Source: Streptomyces sp. NBC_01571 (GTDB lineage: Bacteria; Actinomycetota; Actinomycetes; Streptomycetales; Streptomycetaceae). From it: 64,000 nt of DNA. The DNA lies in the NCBI RefSeq assembly GCF_026339875.1, contig NZ_JAPEPZ010000002.1:744001-808000 (forward strand), given 5' to 3'. The notes beneath the pieces were generated by a model. The model did no database searches. It worked only from the letters and a program-made list of their open reading frames with translations, and was not told the origin of the DNA. The translations under genes and the position numbers were made by a program. Of the stretch, positions 27,106 to 36,183 are shown piece after piece (within the stretch, counting starts at the first letter, position 1; each line of letters starts with the position of its first letter).

Positions 27106-29238
27106 TCAGCCGATTCCGGGGATGAGGGAGATGAGCAGGTCAATGATCTTGATGCCGATGAAGGGGGCGATCAGGCCGCCGATGCCGTAGATCCCGAGGT
27201 TGCGCCGCAGCATCCGGTCGGCGCTCATGGGCCGGTACCGCACACCCCGCAGGGCCAGCGGCACCAGCGCGATGATGATCAGCGCGTTGAAGATGACCGC
27301 CGACAGGATCGCGGAGTCGGGCGAGGACAGGTGCATGATGTTCAGCTTGTCCAGGCCCGGGTAGACCGCCGCGAACAGCGCCGGGATGATCGCGAAGTAC
27401 TTCGCGACGTCGTTGGCGATGGAGAACGTCGTCAGCGCGCCCCGGGTGATCAGCAACTGCTTGCCGATCTCGACGATCTCGATGAGCTTGGTCGGGTTGG
27501 AGTCGAGGTCGACCATGTTGCCGGCCTCCTTGGCGGCCGACGTACCCGTGTTCATCGCCACGCCGACGTCCGCCTGGGCCAGCGCGGGGGCGTCGTTGGT
27601 GCCGTCGCCGGTCATCGCGACCAGCTTGCCGCCGGCCTGCTCACGCTTGATGAGCGCCATCTTGTCCTCGGGAGTGGCCTCCGCGAGGAAGTCGTCGACG
27701 CCGGCCTCGTCCGCGATCGCCTTGGCCGTCAGCGGGTTGTCACCCGTGATCATGACCGTGCGGATGCCCATCCGGCGCAGCTCGTCGAACCGCTCGCGCA
27801 TGCCCTCCTTGACGACGTCCTTGAGGTGGATCACCCCGAGGACGCGCGCGCCCTCGGTGTCCTCGACGGCCACCAGCAGCGGGGTACCGCCCGCCTGGGA
27901 GATGCGGTCGGAGAGGGTGGCGGCGTCCGCGGACACCTCGCCGCCCCGCTCCGAGACCCAGGCCACGACCGAACCGGCCGCACCCTTGCGGATCATGCGC
28001 CCGTCGACGTCCACACCCGACATCCGGGTCTGGGCGGTGAAGGCGATCCACTCGGCGCCCGCGAGTTCGCCCTGGTGGCGCTCGCGCAGCCCGTACTTCT
28101 CCTTCGCCAGGACGACGATGGAGCGGCCCTCGGGCGTCTCGTCGGCCAGCGAGGAGAGCTGGGCGGCATCCGCCACCTCCGCCTCGGTCGTGCCGGTCAC
28201 CGGCACGAACTCCGAAGCCTGACGGTTGCCGAGCGTGATGGTGCCGGTCTTGTCCAGGAGGAGGGTCGACACGTCGCCCGCCGCCTCGACCGCACGGCCG
28301 GACATGGCCAGCACGTTGCGCTGCACCAGTCGGTCCATGCCCGCGATACCGATCGCCGAGAGCAGCGCGCCGATCGTCGTCGGGATCAGACAGACCAGCA
28401 GGGCCACCAGCACGACCATGGTCAGGTGCGTGCCCGCGTAGTCCGCGAACGGCGGCAGGGTCGCCACCGCGAGCAGGAAGACGATCGTGAGGGACGCGAG
28501 CAGGATGTTCAGCGCGATCTCGTTCGGGGTCTTCTGCCGGGCCGCGCCCTCGACCAGGGCGATCATCCGGTCGATGAAGGTCTCACCGGGCTTCGTCGTG
28601 ATCTTGATGACGATCCGGTCGGAGAGGACCTTCGTACCGCCGGTCACAGCACTGCGGTCGCCGCCCGACTCCCGGATGACCGGAGCCGACTCACCCGTGA
28701 TGGCCGACTCGTCGACGGACGCGACGCCCTCGACGACGTCACCGTCGCCGGGAATGATGTCGCCCGCCTCGCACACGACCAGGTCACCGACGCGCAGTTC
28801 GGTGCCGGGCACCTGCTCCTCGGCGGAGCCACTCAGGCGCCGCGCGACGGTGTCCGTCTTCGCCTTGCGCAGCGTGTCCGCCTGGGCCTTGCCGCGGCCC
28901 TCGGCCACCGCCTCCGCCAGGTTGGCGAAGATCACGGTCAGCCACAGCCAGGCGCTGATCGCCCAGCCGAACCAGTCGCCCGGGTCCTTGAAGGAGAAGA
29001 CCGTCGTCAGGACCGAGCCGACCAGCACCACGAACATCACGGGCGACTTGACCATCACCCGCGGGTCGAGCTTGCGGAAGGCGTCCGGCAGCGACCTCAG
29101 CAGCTGCTGCGGGTCGAACAGACCCGCACCGACACGGCCTTCGTCGGACTTGTGGCCGGTCGGCACATCACTGTGCGGCGCCCGGGTCGGAGTGGCTGTG
29201 GACATCTCGTCCTCTTGGTTCGTTACGTCGGTGGTCAT
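27106..29238 (-). CDS. kdpB: K+-transporting P-type ATPase catalytic subunit KdpB
   Basis: A 710-aa P-type ATPase. ATG 29238 overlaps the kdpA stop (ATGA); a second ATG at 29205 has a better AGAGGA site and may be used. Motifs: [14 protein letters not shown] (actuator, TGES), [11 protein letters not shown] with the phosphorylated Asp, KGAAGSV in the nucleotide domain, [20 protein letters not shown] (hinge), and the terminal membrane segment [17 protein letters not shown]. It hydrolyses ATP to drive K+ moved through KdpA. The first 35 residues are hydrophilic and variable. Confidence 0.95.
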   Translation of the reverse strand: MTTDVTNQEDEMSTATPTRAPHSDVPTGHKSDEGRVGAGLFDPQQLLRSLPDAFRKLDPRVMVKSPVMFVVLVGSVLTTVFSFKDPGDWFGWAISAWLWLTVIFANLAEAVAEGRGKAQADTLRKAKTDTVARRLSGSAEEQVPGTELRVGDLVVCEAGDIIPGDGDVVEGVASVDESAITGESAPVIRESGGDRSAVTGGTKVLSDRIVIKITTKPGETFIDRMIALVEGAARQKTPNEIALNILLASLTIVFLLAVATLPPFADYAGTHLTMVVLVALLVCLIPTTIGALLSAIGIAGMDRLVQRNVLAMSGRAVEAAGDVSTLLLDKTGTITLGNRQASEFVPVTGTTEAEVADAAQLSSLADETPEGRSIVVLAKEKYGLRERHQGELAGAEWIAFTAQTRMSGVDVDGRMIRKGAAGSVVAWVSERGGEVSADAATLSDRISQAGGTPLLVAVEDTEGARVLGVIHLKDVVKEGMRERFDELRRMGIRTVMITGDNPLTAKAIADEAGVDDFLAEATPEDKMALIKREQAGGKLVAMTGDGTNDAPALAQADVGVAMNTGTSAAKEAGNMVDLDSNPTKLIEIVEIGKQLLITRGALTTFSIANDVAKYFAIIPALFAAVYPGLDKLNIMHLSSPDSAILSAVIFNALIIIALVPLALRGVRYRPMSADRMLRRNLGIYGIGGLIAPFIGIKIIDLLISLIPGIG

Positions 29239-30899
29239 GACGCCAGCCCCTCGGCCAGCGGACCCAGCGCGAGCGCCGGGAAGTAGGTCAGACCGGTGAT
29301 GATCAGGATCGCGCCCACCAGCAGACCGGTGAACAGCGGCTTCTCGGTGCGCAGGGTGCCCGCGGTGGCGGGGACCGGCTTCTGCTCGGCGAGCGAGCCC
29401 GCCAGCGCCAGCACGAACACCATCGGCAGGAACCGGCCCAGCAGCATCGCGAGACCGATCGTGCTGTTGAACCACTGCGTGTCCGCGTTCAGACCCGCGA
29501 AGGCCGAACCGTTGTTGTTGGCGCCCGAGGAGTAGGCGTACAGGATCTCGGAGAATCCGTGCGCCCCACTGTTGGTCATCGAGTGGCCCGGAGTGGGCAG
29601 CGCCATCGCCGCGGCGGTGAAGACGAGCACCAGAGCCGGGGTGATGAGGATGTAGCAGGCCGCGAACTTGATCTCACGGGTGCCGATCTTCTTGCCCAGG
29701 TACTCCGGGGTGCGGCCGACCATCAGACCGGCGATGAACACCGCGATGACCGCCATGATCAGGATGCCGTAGAGCCCGGACCCGGTACCGCCCGGCGCGA
29801 TCTCGCCGAGCTGCATGCTCAAAATCGTGATGCCGCCGCCGAGACCGGTGAACGACGAGTGGAAGGAGTCCACCGCACCGGTCGAGGTCAGGGTCGTGGA
29901 CACCGCGAAGATCGAGGACGCACCCACACCGAAGCGGCTCTCCTTGCCCTCCATCGCACCGCCGGCGATCTGGAACGCCGGGCCGTGGTGGGCGAACTCC
30001 GTCCACATCATCAGGGCGACGAAACCGACCCAGATCGTGGCCATGGTGGCGAGGATCGCGTAACCCTGCCTGAGCGAGCCGACCATCCGGCCGAAGGTGC
30101 GGGTCAGCGCGAACGGGATGACCAGCAGCAGGAAGATCTCGAAAAGGTTCGTGAACGGAGTCGGGTTCTCGAAGGGGTGCGCGGAGTTGGCGTTGAAGTA
30201 ACCGCCACCGTTGGTGCCCACCTCCTTGATGGCCTCCTGCGAGGCGACCGCGCCGCCGTTCCACTGCTGCGAGCCGCCCATGAACTGGCCCACCGAGTGA
30301 ATCCCGGAGAAGTTCTGGATCGCACCGCAGGCCACCAGGACGACCGCGGCCACCACCGAGAGCGGCAGCAGGATACGGATCGTGCCACGCACCAGGTCGG
30401 CCCAGAAGTTGCCGAGCTCACCGGTGCGCGAACGCGAGAAGCCGCGCACGAGCGCGACGGCCACCGCGATACCGACAGCAGCGGAGACGAAGTTCTGCAC
30501 GGCCAGACCGGCGGTCTGCACGACGTGGCCCATGGCCTGCTCGCCGTAGTACGACTGCCAGTTGGTGTTCGTCACGAAGGACGCGGCAGTGTTGAACGCC
30601 TGGTCCGGGTCGATCGCGGAGAAACCGAGCGAGCCGGGCAGATGGCCCTGGAGCCGCTGCAGCAGATAGAGGAAGAGGACACTGACCGCGGAGAAGGCGA
30701 GGACACCACGCAGATACGCGGGCCAGCGCATCTCCGTGTTCGGATTGGCACCGATACCCTTGTAGATCCACTTCTCGACACGCCAGTGCTTGTCGGAGGA
30801 GTAGACCTTGGCCATGTAGTCGCCAAGCGGGATGTAGGCGAGAGCCAGCGCCGCTATCAGGGCGAGAAGCTGGAGCACGCCGGCGAGGACGGGACTCAT
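29235..30899 (-). CDS. kdpA: K+-transporting ATPase K+-binding subunit KdpA
   Basis: A 554-aa membrane protein with about ten hydrophobic segments, starting at ATG 30899. It belongs to the superfamily of K+ transporters with four repeated pore loops; recognisable pieces are [51 protein letters not shown] and [11 protein letters not shown], which carry filter glycines. It binds and passes K+ in the KdpFABC complex. The stop overlaps the kdpB start, and kdpF lies 8 bp upstream. Confidence 0.95.
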   Translation of the reverse strand: MSPVLAGVLQLLALIAALALAYIPLGDYMAKVYSSDKHWRVEKWIYKGIGANPNTEMRWPAYLRGVLAFSAVSVLFLYLLQRLQGHLPGSLGFSAIDPDQAFNTAASFVTNTNWQSYYGEQAMGHVVQTAGLAVQNFVSAAVGIAVAVALVRGFSRSRTGELGNFWADLVRGTIRILLPLSVVAAVVLVACGAIQNFSGIHSVGQFMGGSQQWNGGAVASQEAIKEVGTNGGGYFNANSAHPFENPTPFTNLFEIFLLLVIPFALTRTFGRMVGSLRQGYAILATMATIWVGFVALMMWTEFAHHGPAFQIAGGAMEGKESRFGVGASSIFAVSTTLTSTGAVDSFHSSFTGLGGGITILSMQLGEIAPGGTGSGLYGILIMAVIAVFIAGLMVGRTPEYLGKKIGTREIKFAACYILITPALVLVFTAAAMALPTPGHSMTNSGAHGFSEILYAYSSGANNNGSAFAGLNADTQWFNSTIGLAMLLGRFLPMVFVLALAGSLAEQKPVPATAGTLRTEKPLFTGLLVGAILIITGLTYFPALALGPLAEGLAS

Positions 30900-30907
30900 G
30901 TCGAGAC

Positions 30908-30997
30908 TCAGAACCTCTCCGGGAAGACGAGGGCGAGGACGAGATAGCCCAGCAGGGCGACGGCCACGACCAGGCCGACAATGTTCTCGGCGGTCAC
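30908..30997 (-). CDS. kdpF: KdpF small membrane subunit
   Basis: A 29-aa single-span protein starting at GTG 30997: [20 protein letters not shown] then ALVFPERF. The hydrophobic helix and the end YLxxALxxPERF are diagnostic of KdpF, which sits at the KdpA-KdpB interface and stabilises the pump. Its start codon overlaps the stop of an upstream micropeptide (GTGA), and it is followed 8 bp later by kdpA. Confidence 0.9.
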   Translation of the reverse strand: MTAENIVGLVVAVALLGYLVLALVFPERF

Positions 30998-31077
30998 AGC
31001 TTCGTCACCCCCTTGGCGACGAGGGCCACCAGCGCGAACACCGCGATCGTGGTGACAACGAAGGCCACATCGGCCAT
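30994..31077 (-). CDS. 27-aa membrane micropeptide leading the kdp operon
   Basis: Starts at ATG 31077 behind AGGAG with correct spacing, and ends in a GTGA overlap with kdpF. The product [20 protein letters not shown] continues AKGVTKL: one hydrophobic helix of about 18 residues followed by a basic end (K-G-V-T-K-L), so a probable single-span protein with its C-terminus inside. The start site and overlap strongly favour translation. I believe similar short frames precede kdpF in other actinobacteria, but cannot check. It may be an extra Kdp subunit, a stability factor or a translational leader. Confidence 0.75.
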   Translation of the reverse strand: MADVAFVVTTIAVFALVALVAKGVTKL

Positions 31078-31154
31078 CGTGAGCTCCTGGATGAGGTTCG
31101 GAATAATGGAACGGACGGGTAGAGGAAACCGCCTCTCTGGCCGATTTCGAGCGC

Positions 31155-31204
31155 CGTTGACGCCTCCTATACGGAGCCTCGTACACCTTTGACGGAACTC
31201 TTAC
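31155..31204. promoter_or_regulatory. Putative KdpE boxes before the kdp operon
   Basis: CTTTGAC (31187-31193) and CTCTTAC (31198-31204) are spaced by exactly 11 bp; a weaker pair, CGTTGAC (31155) and CCTATAC (31166), has the same period. The first pair lies 110-127 bp before the first codon of the operon. The same heptamer pair recurs at other K+ genes in the window. Confidence 0.5.
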
Positions 31205-31296
31205 GGCCGACTCATCCATCTGCGGGAACCCATAGCCTCGTCCGCCTGAAACGCCGAGAACCCGCGCCAACGGGGTGTGGGCCGTCAAGGTGAGCG

Positions 31297-33138
31297 TCAC
31301 GAGAGCCGGAACCTCAACCGGCAGATCGCCGCGTCCGTGTCCCTCCGCACCGCGTGGGCGACGACCGCGCCCCGCTGGTTCTGCAGCAGCCGCTGCCACA
31401 GGCGGTCGGGCTCGACCTCGGGGATCAGCACGGTGATGCGGGTGCCGGGCTCGTAGACCGCTGTACGACGCACATACGACGCTACAGGGCGGCCGAGTGC
31501 CCGGCGCTCGGAAGCAAGCCGAACGAGTGGGACCCCGGGGTTCCACTCCTCCCAAGCGCGCTCCAGGGCCGCGACCTGGGCGCGGTCCTCGGCGTCGGGA
31601 TGGCACACGGTGACGGCGCGCACCTCGTCACCGAGCGACGTGGCGGCGTTGATCGCCTCGCAAGTGAGCCGGGACAGGTTCGACACGGGCACGATCACCA
31701 GTGAACGGTCGCGGTGCGGCGGCTCGGGAACGCGGCCCAGGCCCAGTCGCTCCCCGATCATGGCGTACGCCCGGTGCACCGTCTCGAAGGCCGCCACCAG
31801 CAGCGGCACGGCGATCACTATCAGCCAGGCACCCTCCTCGAACTTGGTCGCCGTCACCACGACCGCCGAGACACCGGCGAGCACGGCACCGAAAGCATTC
31901 AGCAGAGCCTTGCCCCGCCACCCCCTCCCCCGCTCACCACGCCAGTGCCGGACCATCCCGACCTGCGCGATCGTGAAGCCGATGAAGACGCCGATGGCGA
32001 AGAGCGGCACCAGGGTGTTGGTCTCGCCGCCGGAGAACACGAGCAGGGCCGCCGACACCAGGGCCAGCACGAGCACACCGTGACGGTGAACCTGCCGGTC
32101 TGCCTTCAGGGCGAAGACGTGCGGAAGGTAGTTGTCGCGGGCCAGCAGCTTCAGCAGCACGGGCAGGCCGCCGAAGGAGGTGTTCGCGGAGAGCGCCAGC
32201 AGGATCATCGTGGCGAACTGGATGACGTAGAAAGCCCAGTTGTGGCCGAGCGAGGCGTCCGCAAGCTGAGCGAGGACCGTGACGCCCTCCACCGGCTGGA
32301 GGTGGAAGCGCGAGATGAGCACCGACAGGCCGACCAGCATCACCCCGAGGACGGCCCCGAGCGCCACCTCCGCCCGCTGGGCCCGGCGCACCCGCGGGAC
32401 GCGGAAGGACGGCACGGCGTTGGCCAGCGCCTCCACACCAGTGAGCGCGCTGCACCCGGAGGCGAAGGCCTTCAGCAGGAGCAGCGTGCCCACGGTCGTG
32501 GCGTTGTCGGCGAGAACGGAGGCATGCCCGGCCGCGGCCGCGGTGCTGACGGGCGCGGACCGAAAGAGACCGACAGCGATGAGCACCAGGATCGACACGA
32601 CGAAGACCGCCGTCGGCACGATGAACGCGCGCGCCGACTCCACGATGCCACGCAGGTTCACGCCCGTGATCAGCACCAGCACGGCCAGGCACAGCCACAG
32701 CCGGTCGCCGTACAGCTCAGGGAACGCCGAGGTCAGCGCCGCCACCCCGGCGGTGACGGCGACCGCCACGTTGAGCACGTAGTCCAGGACCAGCGAGGCC
32801 GCAGCCACGAGACTCGTACGCGCGCCCAGGTGGGTTCTGGCCACGGCGTACGACCCGCCGCCGTCCGGGAATGCGGCGATCACCTGCCGGTACGAGGCGA
32901 CCAGCACCGCCAGCAGCCCGGCGATGGCCAGCGTCACAGGCAGCGTGAAACCGAGACCGTGCGCGCCCGCCGCGGCCAGCACCAGGACGATCGCCTCCGG
33001 GCCGTACGCCACGGACGCCATCGCGTCCAGCGACAGCGCGGCCAGACCTGTGACGGCGGTGAGGCGATGGGGCTCGCCGCTATCCGGCGGCTCCTCGTCC
33101 GCGGGGGCTGCGCCGGGCGCTGCGGTCAGGACAGACAT
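31297..33138 (-). CDS. kimA: KimA-type K+ uptake symporter (APC superfamily)
   Basis: A 613-aa permease starting at ATG 33138. About 12 membrane spans occupy residues 30-460, and a roughly 150-residue cytoplasmic domain follows. LSLDAMASVAYGPEAIVLVL, SYRQVIAAFPDGGGSYAVAR and LVLDYVLNVAVAVTAGVAAL track closely with Bacillus subtilis KimA (YdaO), the high-affinity K+/H+ symporter controlled by c-di-AMP; the C-terminal domain would be the nucleotide-binding part. Position next to kdp supports a K+ role over amino acid transport. No ydaO-type riboswitch was recognised in the leader. A KdpE-like direct repeat lies 137-154 bp upstream. Confidence 0.8.
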   Translation of the reverse strand: MSVLTAAPGAAPADEEPPDSGEPHRLTAVTGLAALSLDAMASVAYGPEAIVLVLAAAGAHGLGFTLPVTLAIAGLLAVLVASYRQVIAAFPDGGGSYAVARTHLGARTSLVAAASLVLDYVLNVAVAVTAGVAALTSAFPELYGDRLWLCLAVLVLITGVNLRGIVESARAFIVPTAVFVVSILVLIAVGLFRSAPVSTAAAAGHASVLADNATTVGTLLLLKAFASGCSALTGVEALANAVPSFRVPRVRRAQRAEVALGAVLGVMLVGLSVLISRFHLQPVEGVTVLAQLADASLGHNWAFYVIQFATMILLALSANTSFGGLPVLLKLLARDNYLPHVFALKADRQVHRHGVLVLALVSAALLVFSGGETNTLVPLFAIGVFIGFTIAQVGMVRHWRGERGRGWRGKALLNAFGAVLAGVSAVVVTATKFEEGAWLIVIAVPLLVAAFETVHRAYAMIGERLGLGRVPEPPHRDRSLVIVPVSNLSRLTCEAINAATSLGDEVRAVTVCHPDAEDRAQVAALERAWEEWNPGVPLVRLASERRALGRPVASYVRRTAVYEPGTRITVLIPEVEPDRLWQRLLQNQRGAVVAHAVRRDTDAAICRLRFRLS

Positions 33139-33274
33139 GGGGCACGGGCTCCTTCACGAACTGCACGAAAAAGCCCGCGCACGCGGGGAGGCGGTGCGCG
33201 GGTGCGTCCAGGTTCTGTCCATGTCCGGCAGGCTCCGACCCTTCCTTGCGCCTTCTTCGCGCCGAACCCCTGGA

Positions 33275-33292
33275 CCTTGACGCGGCCTTGAC
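33275..33292. promoter_or_regulatory. Putative KdpE box upstream of kimA
   Basis: Two identical heptamers CCTTGAC at 33275-33281 and 33286-33292, start-to-start 11 bp, as expected for a dimeric OmpR-family regulator. Placed 137-154 bp before the ATG of the KimA-type gene and in the same relative orientation as the kdp site. Confidence 0.5.
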
Positions 33293-33360
33293 GGCCGCGT
33301 GCCCCACACGACTCCCGCCCGGGCGAATTCCGTCCCCACGGCACGCACCACAACCTGGGC

Positions 33361-33400
33361 GTCAAGGACGCGCAGAGCGCTCATCAGAGTCGCGTCAAAG
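33361..33400. promoter_or_regulatory. Possible reverse-oriented KdpE-like half sites
   Basis: On the minus strand, CTTTGAC (33400-33394) and CTCTGAT (33389-33383) are 11 bp apart, and a lone CCTTGAC is at 33367-33361. They lie 40-80 bp before the plus-strand membrane-protein gene that starts at 33440, so they may serve that gene. Weaker than the other sites. Confidence 0.3.
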
Positions 33401-33439
33401 TGTGGGGGCCTGGTTCTCCGGGTCTCTACCGTCGGCATT

Positions 33440-33997
33440 ATGGGACGCCGCAACGACGCGCGACACGACGCGGTCCACATTCCTGCAGAGCCACCCGCGG
33501 AGGTGACGCACGACCGCCGCTGGGCAGGGGATCTGCGCAGCTCGATCCGCTGTGCGGCCGCACTCCTCACCTTTCTGCTGCTGATCGACTGGGGAGCAGG
33601 CACATTCACCCCCCTGCGCGGCGCGCTGTGGGCCGGGCTCGGTGCACTCCTGTTCCTCGTGCTGTACCCGCCCAGGGTCAGCGTGGGCGAAGGCTGGCTG
33701 GCCTCACACGGGCCGCTGCGGAAGCGGCGGGTACGAACCGACCTGCTGGTGTCGGTGCGCTGTCTGGACGGCGTCTCGCAGCGGCTCCTCCTGCGGGACA
33801 TGTTCGGCGCGCGGGTCGAGATCAACCCCCAGGTCCTGGTGAACAACCCCGAGCTGTGGCACCGCCTGGACGAGGACGCCCAGAAGTCGGCGGCGTCCGG
33901 ATCACTCACCTGCGGGGCGACCGCGCTTCGTAAGGTCTCGGAACGGATCGATCGCGAGACCGCCCTGACTGTGTTCAAGGTCTCCGGCCTGGACTGA
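33440..33997 (+). CDS. Small membrane protein with PH-like domain
   Basis: A 185-aa protein starting at ATG 33440. A hydrophilic lead of about 30 residues is followed by two hydrophobic helices (CAAALLTFLLLIDW and ALWAGLGALLFLVLY, roughly 38-75). The rest is soluble and beta-rich: VSVGEGWLASHGPLRKRRVR and LVSVRCLDGVSQRLLLRDMF resemble bacterial PH-like (bPH) domains. No enzymatic motif is seen. It is divergent from the KimA gene and convergent with the RCK-type gene, within the K+ region. Function unknown. Confidence 0.7.
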   Translation: MGRRNDARHDAVHIPAEPPAEVTHDRRWAGDLRSSIRCAAALLTFLLLIDWGAGTFTPLRGALWAGLGALLFLVLYPPRVSVGEGWLASHGPLRKRRVRTDLLVSVRCLDGVSQRLLLRDMFGARVEINPQVLVNNPELWHRLDEDAQKSAASGSLTCGATALRKVSERIDRETALTVFKVSGLD

Positions 33998-34080
33998 GCC
34001 CCCCCCCACTCCCGTCCTCGCGAACGCGCACACGGCAGGCGGGGCGGGCGGGCGGGCGGGCGGGCGGGCGGGCGGGCGAC
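33998..34080. repeat. G-tract simple repeat between convergent genes
   Basis: After a nine-C run (33999-34007) comes a run of GGGC units (about 34037-34078), eight or more G-triplets in a row. The plus strand could fold into G-quadruplexes and such DNA is prone to slippage. It sits in the gap between two converging genes, where it may help transcription stop. Confidence 0.7.
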
Positions 34081-34096
34081 GGTAGCCACACCATCC

Positions 34097-36025
34097 TCAT
34101 CCCCGTCTGTCCACCGGATGTGGCTGCACCCCGGTCATGAGGAAGTCCAGACCGCGCCGCGTCGTCGCCAGCACGACTCGGTCGCCCGCCCGAAGCACCC
34201 TCCCGTGCGGCGGACGCCAGTCGAAGCCGGGCCGGCGGGACCGGATTCCGGCGAGGGTGTCCCCGGAGGACGACGCGGGGTGCGCCGCGGCGGAACCGAC
34301 CGCCAGGACCCGCCACTCGTGCTCCCGAAACGCCTCATGGACCGAGCGTCCCTCGAGCTCGGGGTGCCCGGCCACATCGACCACCGTGAACAGCAGCGAG
34401 CCCCGCTCGACCGGCATCACTCCCAGCACATGGCGGCCCATCATGGCGGCGGCGAAGGAGGGCGCGGCGAGCGCCGAAACGCTGCGGCTGCGGGTGGGCG
34501 CGTCGGGGTAGGAGGCGCGCAGGGTATGTTGCACGGTGGCGGCGAAGTCATCGTCGTACAGCCGCATCACCACCCGTACACCCGGGTTGGCCTCACGTGC
34601 GGCCATCACGATGTCGAGGTTCTCCCCGTCGTCGCGGGAGAGGACCAGCAGCGACTTGCTGTGCCGGATGCGTGCCCGGTCGAGGACACCCGGCACTCCG
34701 GCGTCCTCCAGGACCAGCGGTACGCCCAGTTCGCGGGCGAGGGCGACACCGCGCGCGTGCGGGTCTCGTTCGACCGCGACGACCTCGTGATCGGTGGTGC
34801 ACAGCTGTGCGAGCACCCGGGTGCCGATCTTGCCGAGACCGACCACGACGATGTGACCCGTCAGGTCGCCGGCGGGCGGGTGGCCGGCGGAGGCGGTGCG
34901 GAACGCCTCGGTGGCGTTCATGGTGGCGGCCACGACAAGTGGGAGTACCGCGAGTCCGACGAAACCCGCGATCAGTTGCAGCACCCGGCGGGCCACGGCC
35001 TCTCCGGTGGCAGGGTCACCCATGGTGAAGATGTCCAGCAGCGGCAGGTAGACGTTCTTCCACCATGGATGCTCGTCGGCGAACAGCGCCGTGGCGGCCG
35101 TGAGCGCCAGCACGATCGCGGCCAGCGCCCCGAAGACCGCGAGGACGTCGCGGGAGAGGAAGACCCGCCACGGCAGGTGCGCGAGCCGCGCCCGCAGCCA
35201 GCTGCCGACAGAGCCGCGCCGCTCCCTGGCGGCCGGTTCGGGCGCGTGGTGATGGGTGACCTCCTCGAACATCAGCCGGCCGTGCGTGAACTGGCGGTGG
35301 TAGGCGGTGCGGGTGTCCGGCAGCAGCTGCGTGCCGTCCTCTCCCGGCGTTTCGGCGCTGTCCTCGCTCGCCGGGTCGTCCTCGTGCGCGCCGGAGAGCA
35401 CTGCGAGCGTGGCCAGATCGGTCGATCGGGACGCCGACCCGGCGGGCCGCACGACGCCGCGGAATACCTTTCCCTCGATCTGGAGGGTGTGGCCGTGGCC
35501 GACCGTGGCGGCAGCCACCAGTTCAGGCACGGCGGTGTCGGCGTCGGACAGCACCGTGGTGGACATGTCCGGCCGGGGATCGTCGTCGCCCCCGCCCGTG
35601 AACTCGGCGGCCGCGCGGTCGAGAAGGCGCTCCAAGTGGCGGCCGCGCTCACGGTTGAACATGCGGATGACCAGGCGTATGGAGGGGTTGAGGCCCCTGG
35701 CCATGAGCGCCGCGGTCATGTTGACCTGGTCGTCGCGATAGGTCAGCGCGAGGGCCGCGGCCCGCTGCACGCCCGCTGCACGCAGGGTCTGTTCATCCGG
35801 GTGCGTCGACACCAGCAGCTCGATGGGCGAGTGCGGATCCCGGTGCAGTGCGGCGATCTCCGCGCCGTACTCATCGCGCCGGGAGCGTAATACGACGGTG
35901 ACGGCCTCGCCGCACACGGCGTCCAGTTCGACGGCGAGCCGGTGTGCGAGCCCGTCGTCGCCGCAGATCACCATGTGCTGAGAGCGGGGGCCAAGTTCCG
36001 TATGAAGGTGAAGAGTTGACGTCAC
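34097..36025 (-). CDS. RCK-TM-RCK potassium channel-like protein
   Basis: About 642 aa from GTG 36025 (TTG 36034 is an alternative). An N-terminal RCK/TrkA-N domain starts HMVICGDDGLAHRLAVELDA. Two hydrophobic segments near 300-385 (VFGALAAIVLALTAATALFA and LIAGFVGLAVLPLVVAATM) flank a pore-loop-like stretch PLLDIFTMGDPATG. A second RCK domain begins GHIVVVGLGKIGTRVLAQL, with a clear GxGxxG, and ends with a TrkA-C-like region. The two-span, one-loop layout fits a gated K+ channel or an NAD-sensing Trk-like regulator. TMGDP is not the canonical TVGYG filter, so conduction is uncertain. It lies in the K+ gene group on its own transcript. Confidence 0.7.
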   Translation of the reverse strand: MTSTLHLHTELGPRSQHMVICGDDGLAHRLAVELDAVCGEAVTVVLRSRRDEYGAEIAALHRDPHSPIELLVSTHPDEQTLRAAGVQRAAALALTYRDDQVNMTAALMARGLNPSIRLVIRMFNRERGRHLERLLDRAAAEFTGGGDDDPRPDMSTTVLSDADTAVPELVAAATVGHGHTLQIEGKVFRGVVRPAGSASRSTDLATLAVLSGAHEDDPASEDSAETPGEDGTQLLPDTRTAYHRQFTHGRLMFEEVTHHHAPEPAARERRGSVGSWLRARLAHLPWRVFLSRDVLAVFGALAAIVLALTAATALFADEHPWWKNVYLPLLDIFTMGDPATGEAVARRVLQLIAGFVGLAVLPLVVAATMNATEAFRTASAGHPPAGDLTGHIVVVGLGKIGTRVLAQLCTTDHEVVAVERDPHARGVALARELGVPLVLEDAGVPGVLDRARIRHSKSLLVLSRDDGENLDIVMAAREANPGVRVVMRLYDDDFAATVQHTLRASYPDAPTRSRSVSALAAPSFAAAMMGRHVLGVMPVERGSLLFTVVDVAGHPELEGRSVHEAFREHEWRVLAVGSAAAHPASSSGDTLAGIRSRRPGFDWRPPHGRVLRAGDRVVLATTRRGLDFLMTGVQPHPVDRRG

Positions 36026-36092
36026 ACCAGTCAAGAACGGCAGCGCGGACGCACCCGGTTCCGGGTGGGCAACGGTTCGGCGTCAACGTTCC

Positions 36093-36131
36093 GTATGCGT
36101 CCGTCATCTCGTCCCGTATGCGTCCGTCAGC
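36093..36131. repeat. Direct repeat upstream of the RCK protein gene
   Basis: CCGTATGCGTCCGTCA occurs perfectly twice (36093-36108 and 36116-36131), 23 bp apart, about 70-105 bp before the start of the RCK-type gene. A partial copy TTCCGTATG is near 35997 inside the coding region. It may be an operator; 23 bp is about two helical turns. Confidence 0.6.
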
Positions 36132-36183
36132 CGTGCCGACGTGACTGCTGCCCTGGCATCGCACGCCCACACACTCCCCGGTG

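Noticed and set aside
27331..29286. A 651-codon plus-strand frame opposite kdpB, and a 462-codon one opposite kdpA
   Set aside because: Antisense shadows; the minus-strand KdpB and KdpA motifs are unambiguous.
33138..33300. A ydaO-type c-di-AMP riboswitch before the KimA-type gene
   Set aside because: I looked for the paired conserved cores in the 150-300 bp leader and found only the direct repeats; no convincing structure by eye.
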